Positions 21,546 through 30,151 of a stretch of DNA of 64,000 nucleotides are shown here, one piece after another. Source of the DNA: CAYFKJ01 sp964528595 (GTDB lineage: Bacteria > Pseudomonadota > Alphaproteobacteria > UBA2966); the NCBI GenBank assembly GCA_964528595.1, contig CAZGTM010000011.1:1-64000 (forward strand), written 5' to 3'. The position numbers and the translations under genes were made by a program. How positions within the stretch are numbered: the stretch's first letter is position 1; each line of letters starts with the position of its first letter. Below the pieces are notes generated by a model. That model did no database searches, was not told where the DNA came from, and worked only from the letters and a program-made list of their open reading frames with translations.

Positions 21546-23824
21546 GGGGCCGTCTCCTCGGGCGATTGCTGCAGGGCGTCGGCGCGGGCCGCCTCCCGGG
21601 CCGCCTTGCGCGCCGCCCGGTCCTCGCGCCGTTTGCGCCGGGCGATGGCGGGCGGGCAGACCTTGTCGTCGTAATAAAGCACCTGGCAATCGAGGCAGTA
21701 GATGCACTCGTGCGGATCGATGCGGCCGTCGGGGTGGATGGCCTGGACCGGACAGCGCGTGGCGCAGATCTGGCATTCCGTGCCGCACTGCCGGCGCCGG
21801 CGCAGCCAGTCGAACATGCGGTTGTTGGCGGGGATGGCCAGGGCGGCGCCGAGGGGGCAGAGGTAGCGGCAGAAGACGCGCTCGACGAACATACCCGCCG
21901 CCAGCAGGCCCAAGGCATAGGCGGCGAACGGCCAGGCCCGGACGAACTTCAGGGCGATGGCCGTCTTGAAGGGCTCGACCTCGGCGCCGATTTCGGCCAG
22001 GTCGACGGAGTGCAGCGACAGCGCCAGCAGCCCGAGGAAGAGAATGTACTTGATCGGCCAGACCCGCTCGGAGAGCCCGAAGGGAATGGGGATTTGCGGC
22101 AGGCGCAGGATGCGTGCCGCCCGCGAAGCCAACTCCTGCAGCGCGCCAAAGGGACACAGCCAGCCGCAGAACACACCCCGGCCCCAGAACAAGAGAGCGA
22201 CCGCGACGTAGGACCAGAGGATGAAGACGATGGGGTCAAGCAGGAAGAAATCCCAGCGGAATTCGGTCAGCAAGGCATTGATGAATGTGATGACGTTGAC
22301 GACCGAGAGCTGGGCGCTCATCAGCCAACCCAGGCCCACGACGGTGAAGGCGAGGAATACCACCCGGACTGTGCGCACGAAGCTTGGGTTCTTCGCTGCG
22401 GTGTCGTGGAACACTAGCAAGACGTAGAGCAGGAAGAGCGCTCCGATGAGGACGGCGATTTCGCCGAGGCGGTTCTGCCAGACCTGGAGCCAGACGCCGT
22501 CCCCGACCAGGGCGGCTTCGTCCAGCGCCGAAGTCAGGCTGCCGTCGCTGATGCCGCTCCTTTCGGGGCGCACGATAAAGCGGTCCGGCACCTGGTAGGT
22601 GAGCGGAAATTTGGCCTGCACGGTCTGGCCGTCTTCGGTATCGCGCGTCACGATCAGTTCGAGCCGCCAGGGCGCGGTGGGATCGAAACCCTTGTGGGCC
22701 GGGACGACGAAGATGCCCATCTCGCGGAACTTGGGACCCCCCTTGACCTGTAGTTTTTCGATCAGGCGGTGCTGTTCCTTGGTGAAACGGTGGGTCGTCT
22801 GGCCCTGGACGAGTTGTAGGCGGTCGAAGACGCCGCCCTTGCGCCAGGCCCAGCCCTTGAAGGAATAAAGGCCCTGGGCGGCGATCAGCAGGGCTTGTTC
22901 GCCGGGTTTGAGGCCGGCGCTGAGTTTGCTGTAGGGCGCGAAGCCCAGCAGATTCTGGCCGATCCCGGCGGGCGTCAGCAGGGCGGCGTAGAGCGTGATG
23001 AACTTTCCCCGGGCCTCGCGCGGCGTCACCGGGGGCGCGGCGCGGCCGGTTTGCGTGACGAAGCCCTCATCGACTTCGCGGTTGCGCAGGAACAGCCGCG
23101 TGACCGCGCCGCCCGCCAGCAGGTTCTGCCAGTCCTCCTCCTCGAAAAGCTCAAGGTCGAGCTGGGCTTCCTTGATACCGCCGCCCTCGATGATGCCCCG
23201 ACTGCGCGCCACCGCGCGGGCCGCCCGCATGATGGAATCGTTGAACACGATAGAGGTGACGCTGGCGCCCGAAATGCCGTCCACGACCAAAGTATCCGCG
23301 TCGTCGTCCGACGCCGCCCGGCTGCGCCCGACGCTGACTTTGGTGCGGACGCTGACGCCCGTATAGGCCCGCACGAAGGCGTCGAGGTGACTGTCGTCGA
23401 TGCCCAGAATGAGGATGGGTTCGTGGTGCTCGATGATGACGGCGCCCGTGATCTTGCCGCTCAGATCCAGACCGACGGCGGTCTGGATCGGCTTGCCCGA
23501 ATAGCCGACGGAGCGCACGACGTCGGAGGTCAGAAAGACGTAGCCGATGATGGCGTCGTCCCGCCAGGCGGCGGCGGCCGGCGGGGTGCCCTCGACGGGA
23601 CCGATGCGGTCGGCGCCGGGGAAGATGGTTTGCAGCGGCAGAGCAGCGGGATTTTTTGCCGCCGCGATGGCGCCCGGCAGGAGAACGAGGAAAACCGCGA
23701 GTGCCGCCAAGAGCGCGCTGCGACAAAGCGTCGCAACCCCCCGCGGGAGCGTGGAGAGGGGTCCGCCGCTATCTCTTGTGCTATCGGATAACCAATTGAA
23801 ATAAAATAGTTTTTTGGCAGCCAT
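21542..23824 (-). CDS. nirI: NosR/NirI-family membrane flavo-iron-sulfur protein
   Basis: A 760-residue protein: N-terminal signal/TM (about residues 35-55), periplasmic FMN-binding domain with the attachment region DGISGASVTS (about residues 178-187), about six TM helices, two membrane CxxxCP motifs (CGWLCPFGALQEL, CRYLCPLGAALAI), and a C-terminal ferredoxin region (CGTECQICATRCP, CIYCLDCQ). NosR supports N2O reductase and NirI supports nirS expression or NirS function. The divergent position next to nirS and the absence of nosZ point to NirI. It shares two FNR/DNR-type boxes with nirS. The chosen start may be leaderless (see findings). Confidence 0.85.
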   Translation of the reverse strand: MAAKKLFYFNWLSDSTRDSGGPLSTLPRGVATLCRSALLAALAVFLVLLPGAIAAAKNPAALPLQTIFPGADRIGPVEGTPPAAAAWRDDAIIGYVFLTSDVVRSVGYSGKPIQTAVGLDLSGKITGAVIIEHHEPILILGIDDSHLDAFVRAYTGVSVRTKVSVGRSRAASDDDADTLVVDGISGASVTSIVFNDSIMRAARAVARSRGIIEGGGIKEAQLDLELFEEEDWQNLLAGGAVTRLFLRNREVDEGFVTQTGRAAPPVTPREARGKFITLYAALLTPAGIGQNLLGFAPYSKLSAGLKPGEQALLIAAQGLYSFKGWAWRKGGVFDRLQLVQGQTTHRFTKEQHRLIEKLQVKGGPKFREMGIFVVPAHKGFDPTAPWRLELIVTRDTEDGQTVQAKFPLTYQVPDRFIVRPERSGISDGSLTSALDEAALVGDGVWLQVWQNRLGEIAVLIGALFLLYVLLVFHDTAAKNPSFVRTVRVVFLAFTVVGLGWLMSAQLSVVNVITFINALLTEFRWDFFLLDPIVFILWSYVAVALLFWGRGVFCGWLCPFGALQELASRAARILRLPQIPIPFGLSERVWPIKYILFLGLLALSLHSVDLAEIGAEVEPFKTAIALKFVRAWPFAAYALGLLAAGMFVERVFCRYLCPLGAALAIPANNRMFDWLRRRRQCGTECQICATRCPVQAIHPDGRIDPHECIYCLDCQVLYYDDKVCPPAIARRKRREDRAARKAAREAARADALQQSPEETAP

Positions 23825-23859
23825 GTGGATCAGATTAAACCTCGGAGGCAGGCAGCACC

Positions 23860-23873
23860 TTGATCTGCGTCAA
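23860..23873. promoter_or_regulatory. FNR/DNR/NNR-type box, nirI-proximal
   Basis: TTGATCTGCGTCAA. For nirI on the minus strand a -41.5 position predicts a start near 23825, and TAATCT (minus strand, 23832-23837) fits as the -10 element. Confidence 0.75.
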
Positions 23874-23900
23874 GCAAATGAAGCGGTGGAAATCGTAATG

Positions 23901-23914
23901 TTGACCGAAGTCAA
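23901..23914. promoter_or_regulatory. FNR/DNR/NNR-type box, nirS-proximal
   Basis: TTGACCGAAGTCAA, a perfect inverted repeat of TTGAC, 41 bases from the first box. For nirS it predicts transcription from about 23949, leaving a leader of about 70 bases. Confidence 0.75.
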
Positions 23915-24020
23915 TCGTACCGGTTGGGTCGCGTGCTACCCAAATCCGGTCACCCGTCCGAGCGGGGGAGGACATTTTCGAAACCATGCTTCAACTGCCC
24001 CTGAAGCAACGGAGGAATTA

Positions 24021-25754
24021 ATGATTAACGCCAAAGTACTAGGCACGTTTACGGCTGCCGCCGTGATCGCTGTCGGAACATTGGCCGCAACGGCGGCCGA
24101 AACACCCAAGGAAAAATTAAAAGGTCACGAGACGACGCCGGGCGGCAAATACCAGCCCTCACTCGATTCGGTTCAGGGTGGACAACAACTCATTACCAAA
24201 GGCGCGCCGGCCCTGACCGCCGCCGAATTCAACGAAGCCCGCCAGATTTACTTCGAACGCTGCGCCGGTTGCCACGGCGTGTTGCGCAAGGGCGCCACGG
24301 GTAAACCGCTGACCACGAAGGTCACCAAGGAACTCGGCTTCGATTACCTCAAGGACTTCATCACTTACGGTTCTCCCGCCGGTATGCCCAACTGGGGCGC
24401 CGAGGGCGGTCTTAGCGAAAAGCAGATCACCGTGATGGCGAAATACCTGCTGAACGAACCGCCCCAACCGCCGGAATGGGGCATGAAGGAAACCAGGGCC
24501 TCCTGGAAGGTCGTCATCCCGGTCGACAAGCGCCCGACCAAACAGGAGAACGACCTCGATCTCGCCAACATCTTCTCCGTCACGCTGCGTGACGCCGGCC
24601 AGATCGCGCTGATCGACGGCGGCACCAAGGAGATCGTCGAGATCATCGATACCGGTTACGCCGTGCATATCTCGCGCATGTCGGCTTCGGGCCGCTACCT
24701 CATGGTCATCGGCCGCGACGCCAAGATCAACATGATCGATCTCTGGATGAAGCACCCCAACACGGTCGCCGAAATCAAGGTCGGTATCGAGGCCCGTTCG
24801 GTCGAAACCTCCAAGTTCAAGGGCTGGGAAGACAAGTACGCCATCGCCGGCGCCTACTGGCCGCCCCAGTTCGTCATCATGGACGGCCAGACCCTGGAGC
24901 CCAGGAAGATCGTCGCCACGCGCGGCATGACGGTCGACACTCAGGAGTATCACCCCGAACCCCGCGTCGCCGCCATCGTGTCTTCGCACTTCAACCCGAC
25001 CTTCCTGGTGAACGTCAAGGAAACCGGTCAGGTCATGATGGTGGACTACACCGATCTGGATAATCTCAAGATCACCACCATCGGCGCCGAACGCTTCCTG
25101 CATGACGGCGGCTTTGATTCCACCGGCCGTTACTTCATGGCCGCGGCCAACGCCCGTAACACCATCGCCGTGATCGACACCAAGGACGACAAACTGGTCG
25201 CCAAGATCGAAACCGGTACGACGCCGCACCCCGGCCGCGGCGCCAACTTCGTCCATCCCAAGTACGGTCCCGTCTGGGCCACCAGCCACCTGGGTGACGA
25301 GGTTATCGCCTTGATCGGCACCGATCCGGTGAACCATCCCCAGTACGCCTGGAAGATGGTCGAGGAACTGGAAGGCCAGGGCGGCGGTTCGCTGTTCGTC
25401 AAGACCCATCCGAAATCGAAGAACCTCTGGGTCGACACGCCGCTCAACCCCGAAGCCTCGGTGGCTTCGTCGGTTGCCGTTTTCGACGTCGACAACCTTG
25501 AAAAAGGCTACGACGTCATCCCGGTCGGCGAATGGTCGGGCATCGCCGAGGGCGTCAAGCGCGTCGTCCAGGGCGAATACAACAAGGACGGCAGCGAAAT
25601 CTGGTGGTCGGTGTGGAACGCAGCGACCGAACAGTCCGCCATCGTCGTCATCAACGACAAGACGCGTAAGCTCGTGAAGGTGATCAAGGACAAGCGCCTG
25701 ATCACGCCCACGGGCAAGTTCAACGTGCTCAACACGCAGCACGACATCTACTAG
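24021..25754 (+). CDS. nirS: cytochrome cd1 nitrite reductase
   Basis: A 577-residue periplasmic enzyme with a signal peptide (about residues 1-24, cleaved after TLAATAAE). The cytochrome c domain has CAGCHG (about residues 81-86) and the rest is an eight-bladed d1-heme propeller (EYHPEPRVAAIVSSHFNP with active-site His; GTTPHPGRGANF with His). It reduces nitrite to NO. ATG at 24021 follows GGAGGAATTA; an in-frame extension upstream lacks a signal peptide and would contain the promoter. It leads the operon nirS-E-C-F-DL-G-H-J-N, with a hairpin after it. Confidence 0.97.
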   Translation: MINAKVLGTFTAAAVIAVGTLAATAAETPKEKLKGHETTPGGKYQPSLDSVQGGQQLITKGAPALTAAEFNEARQIYFERCAGCHGVLRKGATGKPLTTKVTKELGFDYLKDFITYGSPAGMPNWGAEGGLSEKQITVMAKYLLNEPPQPPEWGMKETRASWKVVIPVDKRPTKQENDLDLANIFSVTLRDAGQIALIDGGTKEIVEIIDTGYAVHISRMSASGRYLMVIGRDAKINMIDLWMKHPNTVAEIKVGIEARSVETSKFKGWEDKYAIAGAYWPPQFVIMDGQTLEPRKIVATRGMTVDTQEYHPEPRVAAIVSSHFNPTFLVNVKETGQVMMVDYTDLDNLKITTIGAERFLHDGGFDSTGRYFMAAANARNTIAVIDTKDDKLVAKIETGTTPHPGRGANFVHPKYGPVWATSHLGDEVIALIGTDPVNHPQYAWKMVEELEGQGGGSLFVKTHPKSKNLWVDTPLNPEASVASSVAVFDVDNLEKGYDVIPVGEWSGIAEGVKRVVQGEYNKDGSEIWWSVWNAATEQSAIVVINDKTRKLVKVIKDKRLITPTGKFNVLNTQHDIY

Positions 25755-25764
25755 CGGGTCTCCG

Positions 25765-25790
25765 CCGGGCGGGGTTTCGGCTCCGCCCGG
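25765..25790 (+). terminator. strong hairpin between nirS and nirE
   Basis: Ten-base stem CCGGGCGGGG / CTCCGCCCGG with one G-T pair and loop TTTCGG, 10 bases after the nirS stop. There is no real T-run after it, so it looks more like a partial terminator or an mRNA-stabilising 3' structure for nirS than a full stop. Confidence 0.55.
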
Positions 25791-25837
25791 TCGGGCCTTT
25801 GGTCAATGTGAAATGTTTTATCCCGTGGGGGGATGAG

Positions 25838-26659
25838 ATGAAAAAAACAGCACCCGGCAGGTCATCAGATGCGGCGAACGTCTTTCTCGTGGGCGCCGGT
25901 CCGGGCGACCCCGAGCTTCTGACGGTCAAAGCCCTGAGGCTCATACAATCGGCGGAGGTCGTGGTTTACGACCGCCTCGTCGGTCCCGAAATTCTCGATC
26001 TTATTCCGGTCGGCGCCAGCCGCATCAATGCGGGCAAGGCCGCCGGCGCGCATCACCTGCCGCAGGATGAGATCAATCAGACCCTGGTCCGCCTGGGACG
26101 TAGCGGCCGCCGCACCGTCCGCCTCAAGGGCGGCGATCCCTTCGTCTTCGGGCGCGGTTCCGAGGAAGCCCTGGAGCTCGTCGCCGCCGGCATCCCGTTT
26201 GAGGTCGTGCCCGGTATCAGCGCCGCCACCGGCGCCAGCGCTTATGCCGGCATTCCGCTCACCCATCGTGGGTTGGCGCGCAGCGTCCGTTTTGTCACCG
26301 GCCACTGCCGCGAAGACAAACCGCTGGATCTCAACTGGCAGAGCCTGGCTGATGCCGACACCACGCTGGTCGTCTATATGGGCCTGGCCAACCTCAAGGA
26401 AATTTCGCGCCATCTTATCGAGCACGGCCTGGCCGGGTCGACCCCGGCCGCAGCCATCGAAAACGGCACGACGAGCGGCCAGCGCCGGCTGGTCTCGACC
26501 TTGGCCGAGCTGCCGGGCGACGTGACGGCGCAGGAATTCCGTGCGCCTTGCCTGCTGGTCATCGGCCGGGTGGTCGAGCTTGCGGGCGCTCTCGATTGGT
26601 TCGCCGACGCCGGGACAGGCGCGGCGGAACTGGACAATGTCTTGGTCGCGGCTCAATAG
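25838..26659 (+). CDS. nirE: uroporphyrinogen-III C-methyltransferase for heme d1
   Basis: A 273-residue SUMT-family methyltransferase that makes precorrin-2 for the heme d1 route. Motifs seen are VGAGPGDPELLTVKALR, VVYDRLV, LKGGDPFVFGRG, VPGISAATGASAYAGIPLTHRG and YMGLANL. ATG at 25838 follows GGGGGGATGAG; an alternative in-frame start at 25799 would overlap the region just after the hairpin. Its end overlaps nirC by 23 bases. Confidence 0.93.
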   Translation: MKKTAPGRSSDAANVFLVGAGPGDPELLTVKALRLIQSAEVVVYDRLVGPEILDLIPVGASRINAGKAAGAHHLPQDEINQTLVRLGRSGRRTVRLKGGDPFVFGRGSEEALELVAAGIPFEVVPGISAATGASAYAGIPLTHRGLARSVRFVTGHCREDKPLDLNWQSLADADTTLVVYMGLANLKEISRHLIEHGLAGSTPAAAIENGTTSGQRRLVSTLAELPGDVTAQEFRAPCLLVIGRVVELAGALDWFADAGTGAAELDNVLVAAQ

Positions 26660-26969
26660 CGCCCTCCTCGCATTGCTGATACTCGGGGGGGTATCTCAAG
26701 CGGCAGCGGCCGAAATGACTCCGCCGCGCCAGGCGGAGCTCGGCGTCCTGCTGGAACAGGATTGCGGCTCGTGCCATGGTCTGACGCGCCGCGGCGGACT
26801 GGGGTCTCCCCTGATGCCCGAAGCCCTCGAACATTTTACGGACGACGCCTTGATTGAAATAATTCTGGACGGCGTGCCCGGTACGCCGATGCCGCCGTGG
26901 CGGCCGTTCCTCACGCACGAGGAGGTGGCCTGGCTGGTCGCCAGATTACGCAAAGGACTGAAACAATGA
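26637..26969 (+). CDS. nirC: small c-type cytochrome NirC
   Basis: A 110-residue protein with a signal peptide (LLALLILGGVSQAAAAE) and one heme site: CGSCH at residues 43-47 and a likely Met ligand in GTPMPPWRPF. This is the size and context of NirC, cytochrome c55x, which donates electrons to NirS or takes part in late heme d1 steps. The start lies inside the 3' end of nirE and its stop overlaps the nirF start (ATGA). Confidence 0.88.
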   Translation: MSWSRLNSALLALLILGGVSQAAAAEMTPPRQAELGVLLEQDCGSCHGLTRRGGLGSPLMPEALEHFTDDALIEIILDGVPGTPMPPWRPFLTHEEVAWLVARLRKGLKQ

Positions 26970-28135
26970 CCGGTCCGCGCCTCGCCTTCGTTTCGCTGTG
27001 CGCCCTGCTGGCCGCCGCCTGCACGGAAGTGCGCGGCACCGGCGACCTCGGCATCGTCATCGAACGCGCCGACGGCAACGTCCAGATCGTCGACAATTCG
27101 ACGCGCACGAGCCTGGCCAGCGTTTCCGGTCTGGGCGATCTTTCCCATGCCTCGGCGGTTTATTCGCGCGATGCCCGCTATGCCTTCATCTTCGGCCGTG
27201 ACGGCGGATTGACCAAGGTGGACCTGTTGGAACGCCGCATCACGGGCCGCACCATCCAGGCCGGAAACTCCATCGGCGGCGCCATCTCCCAGGACGGCAA
27301 GCTGGTCGCCGTGTCCAACTACAAGCCGGGCGGCGTACGTATTTTCGACACGGAAACGCTCGAGATGGTGGCCGACATCCCGGCCATCGGCGCCGACGGC
27401 GAACAATCGAAGACCGTCGGCCTGGTCGACGCACCGGGCCAGCGCTTCGTCTTCGGGCTTTACGACGCCGGTGAGATCTGGGTGGTCGACATGACCGACC
27501 CGGCCCAGCCGGCGATCACCAAGATGACCGACATCGGCAAGCTGCCTTACGACGGCCTGATCACGCCGGACGGGCGTTGGTACGTCGCCGGCCTGTTCGG
27601 CGAGGACGGTCTGGCCATGGTCGATCTTTGGAATGTCGAAGCCGGCGCCAAGCGCATCCTTTCGGGTTACGGCCGGGGCGGCAAGAAGATGCCGGTCTAC
27701 AAGATGCCGCACCTCGAAGGCTGGGCGATGGCCGACGGCCACGCCTTCTTCCCCGCCATCGGCCACCACGAAGTGTTGATCGCCGAAGCCGGTTCCTGGA
27801 ACGAGGTCGGGCGCATCGCCGTCCACGGCCAGCCGGTGTTCGTCATGGCGCGGCCCGACGGGCGGCAGATCTGGGTCAACTTCGCCTTCCCCGACAACGA
27901 CACCATTCAGGTCATCGACGTGCCGAGCCGCCGCATCGTTAAGACCTTGAAGCCCGGCCCCGCCGTGCTGCATATGGAATTCACGCCGCGCGGCGAGGAA
28001 GTCTGGCTCTCGGTGCGCGACGCCGGCAAGGTCGTGGTTTACGACACCAGGACGTTCGAGCAGCGCGCCAGCCTCAAGGCGGCAAAGCCCAGCGGTATAT
28101 TCTTCACCAGCCGCGCCCACCGGATCGGCTTGTAG
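26966..28135 (+). CDS. nirF: heme d1 biosynthesis protein NirF, probable lipoprotein
   Basis: A 389-residue beta-propeller protein related to the d1 domain of NirS. The N-terminus is a lipoprotein signal (ALLAAACTEVRG; lipobox Cys near residue 17), so it is probably anchored in the periplasm. NirF is required for a late step of heme d1 synthesis. A conserved His lies in KMPHLEGWAMADGHAFFPAIGHHE. ATG at 26966 sits on the nirC stop; nirDL follows after 10 bases. Confidence 0.93.
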   Translation: MTGPRLAFVSLCALLAAACTEVRGTGDLGIVIERADGNVQIVDNSTRTSLASVSGLGDLSHASAVYSRDARYAFIFGRDGGLTKVDLLERRITGRTIQAGNSIGGAISQDGKLVAVSNYKPGGVRIFDTETLEMVADIPAIGADGEQSKTVGLVDAPGQRFVFGLYDAGEIWVVDMTDPAQPAITKMTDIGKLPYDGLITPDGRWYVAGLFGEDGLAMVDLWNVEAGAKRILSGYGRGGKKMPVYKMPHLEGWAMADGHAFFPAIGHHEVLIAEAGSWNEVGRIAVHGQPVFVMARPDGRQIWVNFAFPDNDTIQVIDVPSRRIVKTLKPGPAVLHMEFTPRGEEVWLSVRDAGKVVVYDTRTFEQRASLKAAKPSGIFFTSRAHRIGL

Positions 28136-28145
28136 GGGACGCGGC

Positions 28146-29138
28146 ATGGCGCGGGATACCGCTCACCAGCTCCTGAACGATTATCAACGGGATTTTCCGT
28201 TGGTGGCGCAACCCTATGCCGTCATCGCCCACGAGCTTGGTTTGACCGAGGCCGAGGTCATGTCGGGCCTCGGGGAGCTCAAGGAAGCGGGGTCGGTCAG
28301 CCGCATCGGCGCCACCTTGCGGCCCGGCGCCATCGGTGCTGCGACGCTTGCCGCATTGAACGCGCCGGCGGATCAGCTCGAAGCCGTGGCCGGACTGGTC
28401 AGCGCCTATGACGAGGTCAACCACAACTACGAACGGGAGCACGATTATAATCTCTGGTTCGTCGTGACCGCCGCCAGCAAGGCCGGCGTCGCCCGCGTCC
28501 TCGCCGATATCGAGGGGCGGACCGGACTGGCGGTGCTCGACCTGCCTATGGTGCGGGACTATTTCATCGATCTCGGCTTCGACATCGACGGCCGCGACGA
28601 AGATATCGCGCCCTGCATGCCGGCGGCCCAGCCGCCGCCGCCGGATGCCCGCGATCGCGATCTCCTGGGTGTGCTCGAGGCCGGTTTGCCGCTGGTGCCC
28701 GAGCCCTACGAGGAAATCGGCGCGGCCTGCGGGATGACCGGCGAGGCGGTCATTTTCCGCCTGCGCGCCCTACAGCAGGCCTGCACCATCCGGCGCTTCG
28801 GCGTCATCGTGCGCCACCACGAACTGGGTTTTCAGGCCAACGCCATGACGGTCTGGCAGGTCGCCGAGGACCAGGTGGACAAGGTCGGCGCGCGCCTGGG
28901 CGAACTACCATACGTGCGGCTCTGCTATCAGCGCCGGCCCGACCCCAACTGGCCTTACAATCTTTACGCCATGGTGCACGGCCGCGACCGGGACATCGTC
29001 AAGTCCCAGGTGGCCGAAGCCGCAAAGCACTGCGGCCTCGAGGACGTGCCCCAGGACGTCCTGTTCAGCACGCGGCGCTTCAAGCAGCGCGGCGCGCACT
29101 ACCTCGGCCGCACCGGCCGGGGGGAGGCGGCGGAATGA
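28146..29138 (+). CDS. nirDL: fused siroheme decarboxylase subunits NirD-NirL
   Basis: A 330-residue protein made of two AsnC/Lrp-like halves, a NirD part (about residues 1-150) and a NirL part (about 170-325) joined by a Pro-rich linker. Each has a winged-helix start and a ferredoxin-like end; HNYEREHDYNLWFVV and RRPDPNWPYNLYAMVHGRDRD are typical. With NirG and NirH it removes two carboxyl groups from siroheme to form didecarboxysiroheme. It does not act as a DNA-binding regulator despite the fold. ATGA overlap with nirG. Confidence 0.92.
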   Translation: MARDTAHQLLNDYQRDFPLVAQPYAVIAHELGLTEAEVMSGLGELKEAGSVSRIGATLRPGAIGAATLAALNAPADQLEAVAGLVSAYDEVNHNYEREHDYNLWFVVTAASKAGVARVLADIEGRTGLAVLDLPMVRDYFIDLGFDIDGRDEDIAPCMPAAQPPPPDARDRDLLGVLEAGLPLVPEPYEEIGAACGMTGEAVIFRLRALQQACTIRRFGVIVRHHELGFQANAMTVWQVAEDQVDKVGARLGELPYVRLCYQRRPDPNWPYNLYAMVHGRDRDIVKSQVAEAAKHCGLEDVPQDVLFSTRRFKQRGAHYLGRTGRGEAAE

Positions 29139-29614
29139 CGACGCCCGACGACACGACATTGCTGGCCAGCCTGGACGACACCGACCGGGCGATCATCAAC
29201 GCCCTGCAGCGCGGCTTTCCCATCGCGGAAAACCCGTACGCCGAGGCCGCCAGCCAGTTTGGCCTGAGCGAAGACCAGCTGATCGAGCGTCTGCAACGGC
29301 TGCTCGATGACGGGGTTTTGAGCCGCTTCGGTCCGATGTATCACGCCGAGCGCCTCGGCGGCGAACTGACGCTGGCCGCCATGAAGGTGCCGCAGGCGCG
29401 CTTCGATGCGGTGGCCGAGCAGGTCAACGCCCACGACGAGGTGGCCCACAACTACGCCCGGGACGACGATTTCAACATGTGGTTCGTCGTCGCCACCGAC
29501 ACGCCCGGCCGCATTGCCGAGGTGATCGGCGAAATCGAGGCCGAAACCGGCCTCGCCGTCCACGACATGCCGAAGACCGACGAGTATTTCGTCGGCCTGC
29601 ACTTCGAGGTTTAG
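29135..29614 (+). CDS. nirG: siroheme decarboxylase subunit NirG
   Basis: A 159-residue single-unit AsnC/Lrp-like protein. It resembles the first half of NirDL, with HNYARDDDFNMWFVVATD matching the NirD/NirG motif, and a C-terminus KTDEYFVGLHFEV. It partners with NirH and NirDL in siroheme decarboxylation during heme d1 synthesis. The start overlaps the nirDL stop and the nirH start lies 3 bases after its own stop. Confidence 0.9.
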   Translation: MTTPDDTTLLASLDDTDRAIINALQRGFPIAENPYAEAASQFGLSEDQLIERLQRLLDDGVLSRFGPMYHAERLGGELTLAAMKVPQARFDAVAEQVNAHDEVAHNYARDDDFNMWFVVATDTPGRIAEVIGEIEAETGLAVHDMPKTDEYFVGLHFEV

Positions 29615-29617
29615 GCC

Positions 29618-30148
29618 ATGAGCAGCGCCGGCGAATTCGACACCGAAACAGGCCTGGATGCCGTCGACCGCCTGATCGTGGCGGCGACGCAGCAGGGCCT
29701 GCCGTTGACGCCCCGGCCCTACCACGACATCGCCGAGCAACTGGGCCTGACGGGACCGGAGGTCATGGCGCGCCTGGAGGCGATGCTTGAGGCCGGCATC
29801 ATCCGCCGCATCGCCGCCGTGCCCAATCATTACAAGCTGGGTTACCGCGGCAACGGCATGAGCGTCTGGAACGTCTCGGACGAGGACGCCGATGCGGCGG
29901 GGCGGGAAATCGGCGCGCTCGATTTCGTCAGCCACTGTTACCGCCGGCCGCGCCATTTGCCCGACTGGCCCTACAACCTGTTCGCCATGGTGCACGGCCG
30001 AGACCGCGCGGCGGTCCACGATCAAGTGGCCCAGATCGCGGACCTGCTGGGTGCCCGCGACCGGAGCCACAAGGTGCTGTTCAGCACGGCAATTTTAAAG
30101 AAGACCGGCTTTCGTATGGGCCCGCCCAAATCCGGTGATCGGAGGTAG
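29618..30148 (+). CDS. nirH: siroheme decarboxylase subunit NirH
   Basis: A 176-residue AsnC/Lrp-like protein resembling the NirL half of NirDL: RPYHDIAEQLGLTGPEVMARL forms the wing region and RHLPDWPYNLFAMVHGRDR is the active-site-region motif, with HKVLFSTAILKKTG near the end. It works with NirG and NirDL. A GGAGG ribosome site for nirJ overlaps its stop. Confidence 0.9.
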   Translation: MSSAGEFDTETGLDAVDRLIVAATQQGLPLTPRPYHDIAEQLGLTGPEVMARLEAMLEAGIIRRIAAVPNHYKLGYRGNGMSVWNVSDEDADAAGREIGALDFVSHCYRRPRHLPDWPYNLFAMVHGRDRAAVHDQVAQIADLLGARDRSHKVLFSTAILKKTGFRMGPPKSGDRR

Positions 30149-30151
30149 CCC

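Noticed and set aside
21546..22157. N-terminal extension of nirX by about 200 residues
   Set aside because: The extension lies wholly inside nirI in another frame and reads as Arg/Pro-rich; the Tat signal at the shorter start is convincing.
20547..23824. nosX and nosR of an N2O reductase operon
   Set aside because: No nosZDFYL genes are present and the divergent position next to nirS matches nirI-nirX instead. Family membership alone does not separate the two.
24159..25742. Long minus-strand open frame opposite nirS
   Set aside because: nirS has an unmistakable signal peptide, heme motif and d1 domain; the antisense product is low-complexity Asp/Val/Gly-rich.
28146..30148. Lrp/AsnC transcription regulators
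   Set aside because: The fold matches, but three such genes between nirF and nirJ, with siroheme decarboxylase motifs, are the NirDL/G/H enzyme subunits.
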